NCBI GenBank assembly: GCA_021294835.1
Contig: JAJTDF010000026.1
Location: 1 to 64,000, forward strand
Source: Planctomycetaceae bacterium
Lineage (GTDB): Bacteria; Planctomycetota; Phycisphaerae; Phycisphaerales; UBA1924
DNA length: 64,000 nucleotides
Direction of reading: 5' to 3'
In this document: in pieces, positions 58,628 to 64,000 of the stretch
Position numbering within the stretch: the first letter of the stretch is position 1
Layout of the letters: each line of letters begins with the position of its first letter
The notes under the pieces: generated by a model
The model's input: only the letters and a program-made list of their open reading frames with translations
The model's database searches: none
Told to the model about the DNA's origin: nothing
Translations under genes and position numbers: made by a program

Positions 58628-58870
58628 GGGTCGTCCTTTGGTGCTGCCCCAAACGGGGTGGGGGTCCTGGAGGGCCGGATGATTGACCATTCGGGCCGCG
58701 GCGTCCACTTGGATGTGGGCGGAAAGGTGCCTGACCGGCGGTTCCAGACGGTGCAGGTCTGCGGCGGGCAGGCCGGGGCGGGGGGGGCTGCACCCTGGCG
58801 CGTCTGGATAACCGCTTGGGAACTGTGGTCATGGCTGCAACCGCCCACGGCAGTGGGCGAACACCAGTGC

Positions 58871-59764
58871 ATGGCTGGTCTGAACATGTGTCGTGAAGCG
58901 TGTGTGGTGGTTCTTGCTGCGGTGGCTGCGTTGGGGAGGGGCGGTCTGGTGTTCGCAGCACCGGAGGCAGGGCGTTTGCCGCCGGTGGCCCCGGCAGCGG
59001 GGCCTGCAGGAGCCCCCCCGGCAGGGCCGGCCGCAACTCCGTCGCCGGAGCAGCGGGCGACGGAGGCGTTGGCCGAAACGAAGCGGGCGTATGCGGCGTT
59101 GAAGTCGCTGAGCGATCAGGGGACGGTGCAGCGGACGATCGTCAAGGGCACCGGCGAGCGTGCGCCGGCGCCGAGGCGGTTCACGCTGGCGTTTGCGCGT
59201 TCGGATCGCTGGCGGTTTGAGTTCGCCCCGCCGGAGCCGGGGGCGGCACCGGGGGCGGCACCGGGGGCGGGCAGCGGCGGGGCGGCAGCCTTGAGCCGCG
59301 AGCATCACGCGGTGTGGCAGGATGATTCGGGCTCGGCCCGGCTGTGGCGGACGGCCCAGCCGATGGGTCAGCCTCGCAGCACGCTGGCGGCGGCGCTGGC
59401 CGAGGGTGGGGGGCTGTCGCAGGGCGTGCTGCCGCTGTACGCCCGGCTGCTGTTGCCGGATCAGGTGAGCACGCCGAGCCTTGTGGAGCGGCTGAATGAC
59501 GCAGAGGTGGACCGCGAGGAGACGGTGCAGGGGTATCGGTGCACGGTGGTGACCGGCCAGAGCGCCCGGGGCCCGGTGACGCTGTGGCTGTGCAACACCA
59601 CGCGGCTGATCCGCCAGATGGAAATCCGCAGCGACGTTGCGGTGACGACCTTCACCTTCAACCCGCAGATCAACCCCACCCTGGGGCCGTCGGCGTTCCG
59701 CTTCCAGCCGCCGGAGTCCGAGGCAGCGGCTCCCGCGGAGGTGCCCAGGCCGTCGGGCAAGTGA
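58871..59764 (+). CDS. secreted LolA-like/DUF2092-type protein
   Basis: A 297-residue exported protein. ACVVVLAAVAALGRGGLVFA is a signal peptide; an ATG at 58886 is an alternative start. A Pro/Ala-rich segment precedes the domain, which starts ALAETKRAYAALKSLSDQGT and includes FTLAFARSDRWRFEFAPPEP, LNDAEVDREETVQGYRCTVV and VTLWLCNTTRLIRQMEI. This order of strands is typical of LolA/LppX-like lipoprotein-binding folds in planctomycetes. The ligand is unknown. Confidence 0.75.
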   Translation: MAGLNMCREACVVVLAAVAALGRGGLVFAAPEAGRLPPVAPAAGPAGAPPAGPAATPSPEQRATEALAETKRAYAALKSLSDQGTVQRTIVKGTGERAPAPRRFTLAFARSDRWRFEFAPPEPGAAPGAAPGAGSGGAAALSREHHAVWQDDSGSARLWRTAQPMGQPRSTLAAALAEGGGLSQGVLPLYARLLLPDQVSTPSLVERLNDAEVDREETVQGYRCTVVTGQSARGPVTLWLCNTTRLIRQMEIRSDVAVTTFTFNPQINPTLGPSAFRFQPPESEAAAPAEVPRPSGK

Positions 59765-59780
59765 TCGTCCGCCGGGACAG

Positions 59781-59813
59781 AAAACAACAAGGCCCGGTGT
59801 TGAACCGGGCCTT
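59781..59813 (-). terminator. terminator after rplU
   Basis: A 10-bp stem (AAGGCCCGGT with ACCGGGCCTT, 59789-59813) with a five-base loop. On the minus strand it is followed by GTTGTTTT. It may also stop the opposite gene ending at 59764. Confidence 0.8.
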
Positions 59814-59867
59814 GCTCACGTTGCGTGGTTGTTGTCCGCCCGCGAGGCTCGCGGGCGGGGAGGATCA

Positions 59868-60200
59868 TCAGCCGGTGATGCCGGTGATCTTCACCTTGGT
59901 GTACTTCTGCCGGTGGCCGGTCTTCCGGCGATAGCCCTTGCGGCGGCGGAACTTGTGGATGTAGATCTTGTCGCCCTTGACCAGGCCCTCGACGACCTCG
60001 GCGGTCACCTTGGCGCCGGAGAGATAGGGCAGGCCGACCTTGCCGGCGGCCTTGCCGTCGCCGGCGGAGATGACCAGCACCTTGTCAAAGGTCACGGCCG
60101 TGCCGGGCTTGACGTTGCCCTCGCTCATCAGGTCGATGAGGATGACGTCGTCCTTCCGGACCATGCGCTGACCGCCGCCTTCTTCGATCACTGCGTACAT
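59868..60200 (-). CDS. rplU: 50S ribosomal protein L21
   Basis: A 110-residue bL21. It begins MYAVIEEGGGQRMVRKDDVI and ends KRRKGYRRKTGHRQKYTKV-like RRRKGYRRKTGHRQKYTKVK, the conserved basic C-terminus that binds 23S rRNA. ATG 60200 has GGAG six bases upstream; an in-frame TTG at 60212 is less likely. rpmA (L27), normally adjacent, does not follow; a terminator does instead, so rplU is monocistronic here. Confidence 0.97.
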   Translation of the reverse strand: MYAVIEEGGGQRMVRKDDVILIDLMSEGNVKPGTAVTFDKVLVISAGDGKAAGKVGLPYLSGAKVTAEVVEGLVKGDKIYIHKFRRRKGYRRKTGHRQKYTKVKITGITG

Positions 60201-60297
60201 CGAAAACTCCAAATCCGCGCTGGCGGGGGGGCGAACAACGTCGCCCGACTTGGTGCGGCCCGTCTGGTGGGGCCAGCCCGCTTTGCACCGGGTCGTG

Positions 60298-60306
60298 ATT
60301 CTAGCA
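60298..60306 (-). promoter_or_regulatory. candidate extended -10 promoter of rplU
   Basis: TGCTAGAAT on the minus strand combines an extended TGn with a five-of-six -10 hexamer. It lies about 98 bases upstream of the rplU start. No good -35 box is visible. Confidence 0.45.
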
Positions 60307-60394
60307 AACTTCTGTCGGCCCGCCCACCCGCGTGAAGGCGGGCGAACGGGCTTTGTAAGGGGCTTTCTGGTGCCCCGCAGCGGGCGGGGCGGCC

Positions 60395-62287
60395 TTAGGC
60401 GTTGGCGGCAGCGGCCTCGCGGTCCTTGGCGGCACGCTCGGCCTTGCGGCGATCGGCCTCGTTGAGCAGCCGCTTGCGAAGGCGGATGCTCTTGGGGGTG
60501 ATCTCGACCAGCTCGTCATCCTCGATGTACTCCAGCGCTGCCTCCAGGCTGAGCTTGCGGGCGGCCTTGAGGACCACCGTCTGCTCCTTGCTGGCGACGC
60601 GGAAGTTGGTGAGCTGCTTGGCGCGGATGATGTTGACGGGCAGGTCGTTGTCGCGGTTGTGCTCACCGACGATCTGCCCGGTGTAGACCTTGTCGCCGGG
60701 GACGACGAAGAGCACGCCGCGGTCGGCGAGGCCTTCAACGGCGTAGGCGGTGACGTCGCCGGGGTCGGTGGCGATGAGCACGCCCTGGAGGCGGTGCGGG
60801 GTCTCGCCCTGCATGGGGGCGTATTTGAGGAACGAGTGGTGGATGATGCCCTCGCCCTGTGTCGCGGTGAGCACGCGGCTGCGCAGGCCGATGATTCCGC
60901 GGGAGGGGATCTCGAACTGCAGGTGGGTCATCGTGTCGGAGCGCTGGTCCATGTGCTTGAGTTCGCCCCGGCGGGAGCCGACCAGTTCCATCACGGCGCC
61001 CACGGCGTGGGGCGGCACGTCGGCGACCAGCAGTTCCACCGGTTCGCTCATCACGCCGTCGATCACCTTGGTGATCACTTCCGGCTTGCCGACGGAGAGT
61101 TCGAAGCCTTCGCGGCGCATGGTCTCAAGCAGGATGCCCAGGTGCAGCAGCCCGCGTCCGGAGACGGAGAACTCGTCGCTGGTGCGGCCCTGGACCAGTC
61201 GCATGGCGACGTTGGTCTGCAGTTCCTTCTCCAGCCGCTCGCGGATCTGGCGGCTGGTGACCAGCGAGCCTTCCTGCCCGGCGAACGGGGAGTCGTTGAT
61301 GCGGAAGACCATGGTGATGGTCGGCTCGTCAACGGTGACCGGCGGCAGGGCCTGCGGGTTGTCGGGGTGGCAGATGGTGTCGCCGATGTCGACCGACTCC
61401 AGGCCGACGATGGCGCACAGGTCGCCGGCGCTGACCTCCTGGGTCTCGGCGCGGCCGAGGCCCTGGAAGCGGTAGAGCTTGCCCACGCGGGAATTCTCGC
61501 GGCGGCCGTCACGCTTGATGGTGCACACCTGCTGGCCGGTGCGGATGGAGCCGCCGTACACGCGGCCGATGCCGATCTTTCCGACGTAATCGGAGTAGTC
61601 CAGCGTGGTGATGAGCATCTGCAGCGGGGCGCCCGGGTCGTCCTTGGGCACCGGCACGTGCTTGATGATCGCTTCGAAGAGCGGGCGGAGGTCGGTGCTG
61701 GGGTTGGTCGCCTGCTTCTCCAGATCGTCCGTCGCCCAGCCTTCGCGAGCCGAGGCGTAGATGCACGGAAAGTCCATGGCGTGCTCCTCAGCGCCCAGTT
61801 CCACCAGCAGGTCGAAGACCTCGCTGTGGACGGCGGTGGGGCGGGCGCCGGGGCGGTCGCACTTGTTCACCACCACGATGGGCTTGAGGCCCGCGGCCAG
61901 CGCCTTGCCCAGCACGAAGCGCGACTGCGGCATCGGGCCGTCGAAGGCGTCGACCAGCAGCAGGCAGCCGTCGGCCATGCGCAGCACACGCTCGACCTCG
62001 CCGCCGAAGTCGGCGTGGCCCGGGGTGTCGATGATGTTGATGGTGATCGGCTCGGTCTGGCCCTCGGGGGTGTAGCGAACGGCGCAGTTCTTGGAGAGGA
62101 TGGTGATGCCGCGCTCACGCTCCAGCGGATTGGAGTCCATGATCAGGCCGTGCTGGCCGCCCTGCAGCTTCTCCAGTTCACCGGCGCGGAACTGGCCGCT
62201 CTGGAACAGCAGCTTGTCGACCAGCGAGGTCTTGCCGTGGTCGACGTGGGCGATGACAGCGATGTTGCGGATGGAGTTGGCGGGCAT
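60395..62287 (-). CDS. typA: translational GTPase TypA/BipA
   Basis: A 630-residue GTPase, slightly longer than the usual 605-615. G1 [10 protein letters not shown] (13-22), G3 [11 protein letters not shown] and G4 NKCD are intact; domain II follows, then domain V-like region and a BipA C-terminal domain (YEPMQG-like [24 protein letters not shown]). BipA binds the ribosome and helps 50S assembly under stress. The C-terminus carries a short charged tail ([18 protein letters not shown]). ATG 62287 opens [17 protein letters not shown]. Confidence 0.97.
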   Translation of the reverse strand: MPANSIRNIAVIAHVDHGKTSLVDKLLFQSGQFRAGELEKLQGGQHGLIMDSNPLERERGITILSKNCAVRYTPEGQTEPITINIIDTPGHADFGGEVERVLRMADGCLLLVDAFDGPMPQSRFVLGKALAAGLKPIVVVNKCDRPGARPTAVHSEVFDLLVELGAEEHAMDFPCIYASAREGWATDDLEKQATNPSTDLRPLFEAIIKHVPVPKDDPGAPLQMLITTLDYSDYVGKIGIGRVYGGSIRTGQQVCTIKRDGRRENSRVGKLYRFQGLGRAETQEVSAGDLCAIVGLESVDIGDTICHPDNPQALPPVTVDEPTITMVFRINDSPFAGQEGSLVTSRQIRERLEKELQTNVAMRLVQGRTSDEFSVSGRGLLHLGILLETMRREGFELSVGKPEVITKVIDGVMSEPVELLVADVPPHAVGAVMELVGSRRGELKHMDQRSDTMTHLQFEIPSRGIIGLRSRVLTATQGEGIIHHSFLKYAPMQGETPHRLQGVLIATDPGDVTAYAVEGLADRGVLFVVPGDKVYTGQIVGEHNRDNDLPVNIIRAKQLTNFRVASKEQTVVLKAARKLSLEAALEYIEDDELVEITPKSIRLRKRLLNEADRRKAERAAKDREAAAANA

Positions 62288-62859
62288 GGGGGTCTTCTGT
62301 CTGGGGGCGATGAGCGGGGCACCGGCATGTGGGTCATGCCGCGAACCGAACTGGGGCAATCAGGGGATGGCGACGTTGCGTTGAAGCGGGCGGTGCGGGC
62401 GACTGGGCGAGTCTGGGCAATGCTGGGTCGGCGGGTGGTGGCAGTGGACCAGGAGCAGGGCGGCGTTGACTGCCTCGGACGGCCGGGCTGGGCTCCACCA
62501 ATCTCTGGCGTGCCCATATTGCTTGCCGCCCTCTGGTTCTGCCTCGGAACGCTGCTGGCCCGGGGTTCAACCGGTTCAGGCATTGCCGATGACCCACTGG
62601 GTTCCCCGTCGGGCCGAGGTACCAAGTGCTCCAGATCCGTCACACGCAGGGTTGTTTGGTTTCTGTGTGGACATGGCCGAGCTTCCATCGCCCGACTCAA
62701 TGAGGATATGCGGCCCGGGGGTGGAGGGGCAGAAGCGGCCCTTGGGGTGGCGGGGGCACCCTGGCCGGGCTTGGGGTGCCCGGGTCTTGGTGGCCCTGCT
62801 TGAACCAACCAGCCCGGCTTGTCCACCAGCCGGAGCCCGCAGCCGCCGGCTCGGCCGCT
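62288..62859. other. intergenic region between typA and the glucoamylase-like gene
   Basis: A 572-base stretch with no credible gene. Several short open frames on both strands lack ribosome binding sites and family features. It contains one perfect inverted repeat, GGGCACCC (62754-62761) with GGGTGCCC (62774-62781), without a T-tract; it might weakly end the minus-strand gene at 62860. No tRNA could be folded by eye, and no clear promoter for typA was found. Confidence 0.5.
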
Positions 62860-64000
62860 TCACGGGCAGCCGCCGGCAAAGGCGGCGATGAAGGCGTTGA
62901 AGTCGTCGCCGGTGATCAGCCCGTCGCTGCCCGGCAGGCCGCCGATGCCCACCACGTCGGCCAGCGGTGCGCCGGCGGCGAAGGCGCCGATGAAGGCGTT
63001 GAAGTCGTCACCGGTGATCAGCCCGTCGGTGGGGGGCAGGCCGCCGACGGACACAATGTCGGCAACGCAGCGGGGGCAGGCCCAGTAGGTCTTGGCCAGC
63101 ACGCGATCGGTGAACGTGCTGTCCAGCCGTGCCGCCAGCGCCAGGCCGCCCATGGCGACATCGGGCAGGCCGGCGGAGTTGGGCACGTAGGCCGCGTCGA
63201 TGCTGGATCGCCGGTAGAGGATCGAGGCTCCGCCGGTGAACGGCTGGCGGGCGCCCCGCAGGAAGGCGTTGTAGGCGCCGACGATCTCAGCATCGCCGTT
63301 GGCGGCGCCGGACATCGCCGACACGCCCATGACCGCCGTGAAGGTGCTCACGTTCCCGGGCGAGTCGCCCAGAGCGTCGGCGTGATACCCGCCCCAGTCC
63401 GAGCGGGTGGTGCCCGCGGAGAACACGGTGTACCAGCGCGGGCGGTTGTCGTCGGTCCAGGCCGCCGAGGACGCCCGCAGGTTGGCCATGTGGGCGGACC
63501 AGTCCGACGAGGCGCGGTACCGCTCGCTGAGCAGCGCGGGATAGATGGACACGAACGCGGGGAGGAACGCGCCGGCGACATCGCCGGTGATCGGCCGCCC
63601 GGTCAGCCAGGTGGCCGTGGGCCAGAGGGCCCGGTTGAACCAGTTGGCCGAGGCCGCGGCGCCGGTGGGCCCGCCATACACGCCGGCCTGCTCGGCAAAC
63701 AGCAGGCCCTCGTTGAACGCCGCGGATTGCGACGTGGTGATCGGCCCGCCGGCGGGCTGGGCGAGCATGAAGTAGCCGCCGGGCAGTTGCAGGAACGCGT
63801 CGTGGTTTCGCACGCGGCAGACGATCTCCCTCGCCGCCGACTGAATCTGGGCGTCCTCGGGGAACATCTGCGCCGCCCGTGCCGCGGCCAGCACGATTTT
63901 CATGGTGCTCAGCGTCGCGAAGCCGTCGCCCCAGCCGGACTTCTGGCCGCCGGTGGCGGGTTCAATCCAGTGGAGGAACCATCCGTCGGGGTTGCGTTGC
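62860..64000 (-). CDS. glucoamylase-like secreted protein with two GC-type dockerins, cut by the right edge
   Basis: The frame is open to the window edge, so the N-terminus is missing; about 380 residues are visible. GWFLHWIEPATGGQKSGWGD followed by FATLSTMKIVLAAARAAQMF resembles the GFFYHFLDxxTG...STIDTALLLAG core of glucoamylase-like (COG5368-type) helical barrels. IYPALLSERYRASSDW and LYRRSSIDAAYVPNSAGLPD follow. The end has two modules, [20 protein letters not shown] and [20 protein letters not shown], each continuing FNAFI.AF, matching those at 44481. It is probably a surface or secreted carbohydrate-active protein; catalytic activity is not shown. Confidence 0.75.
   Translation of the reverse strand, partial: QRNPDGWFLHWIEPATGGQKSGWGDGFATLSTMKIVLAAARAAQMFPEDAQIQSAAREIVCRVRNHDAFLQLPGGYFMLAQPAGGPITTSQSAAFNEGLLFAEQAGVYGGPTGAAASANWFNRALWPTATWLTGRPITGDVAGAFLPAFVSIYPALLSERYRASSDWSAHMANLRASSAAWTDDNRPRWYTVFSAGTTRSDWGGYHADALGDSPGNVSTFTAVMGVSAMSGAANGDAEIVGAYNAFLRGARQPFTGGASILYRRSSIDAAYVPNSAGLPDVAMGGLALAARLDSTFTDRVLAKTYWACPRCVADIVSVGGLPPTDGLITGDDFNAFIGAFAAGAPLADVVGIGGLPGSDGLITGDDFNAFIAAFAGGCP

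Noticed and set aside
58658..58870. N-terminal extension of the LolA-like protein to an ATG at 58658.
   Set aside because: The extension is not hydrophobic or family-like, and a proper signal peptide starts at 58871 or 58886.
62540..62600. GGGGTTCAACCGG in the typA upstream region, resembling a tRNA T-arm.
   Set aside because: No acceptor stem, D-arm or anticodon arm could be built around it.

Overview
The window is high-GC DNA from a bacterium that looks like a planctomycete of the class Phycisphaerae. This rests on three things seen here: paired 'ADxxGIGGxPxxPDGxxTGDDFxAFIxAF' C-terminal repeats (the GC-type dockerin style I associate with Phycisphaerales), a PEP-CTERM-like sorting tail plus an exosortase, and a prepilin-like protein with a late WADGH motif. 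The taxonomic call is an inference; no rRNA is present.

Region 1 (1-27885, all minus strand) is one long exopolysaccharide locus. Transcription runs right to left. It starts with a NusG/RfaH-like antiterminator (27157-27885) and a secreted parallel beta-helix gene broken by a 28-bp tandem duplication. A glycosyltransferase, an unknown enzyme and a Wzm/Wzt ABC exporter follow. Next come a methyltransferase, a run of GT2 and GT4 glycosyltransferases with an O-antigen-polymerase-like membrane protein, an AsnB amidotransferase, a UDP-sugar dehydrogenase, a WecG-type transferase and an SDR sugar reductase. The locus closes with a degenerate nucleotidyltransferase, an exosortase, an EpsI protein and the first codons of a further gene at the left edge. 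Most neighbours overlap by ATGA, GTGA or TGATG, so translation is probably coupled.

Region 2 (28128-40600, plus strand) has a TPR-like secreted protein and then the rplK-rplA-rplJ-rplL and rpoB-rpoC genes. A strong terminator follows rplL, rpoBC has its own sigma70-type promoter, and a terminator follows rpoC.

Region 3 (40701-47140) has a secreted double esterase with a dockerin (plus strand) converging on a four-gene minus-strand operon behind a cobalamin riboswitch. Its products are a PEP-CTERM-like propeller-type surface protein, a GC-dockerin surface protein, a prepilin-like protein and a BFD-like [2Fe-2S] protein. No classical B12 gene is present, so this is the best candidate for an undescribed system: a surface cobalamin-acquisition apparatus.

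Region 4 (47410-58407, plus strand) holds an ECF sigma factor with a putative membrane anti-sigma protein and a large exported protein of unknown function, then surE, an RND efflux pair and an iron-sulfur photolyase/cryptochrome. Region 5 (58391-64000) has a small membrane protein, a LolA-like secreted protein, rplU, typA and, cut by the right edge, a glucoamylase-like protein ending in two GC-dockerin repeats. No tRNA, rRNA, insertion sequence or CRISPR array was recognised.
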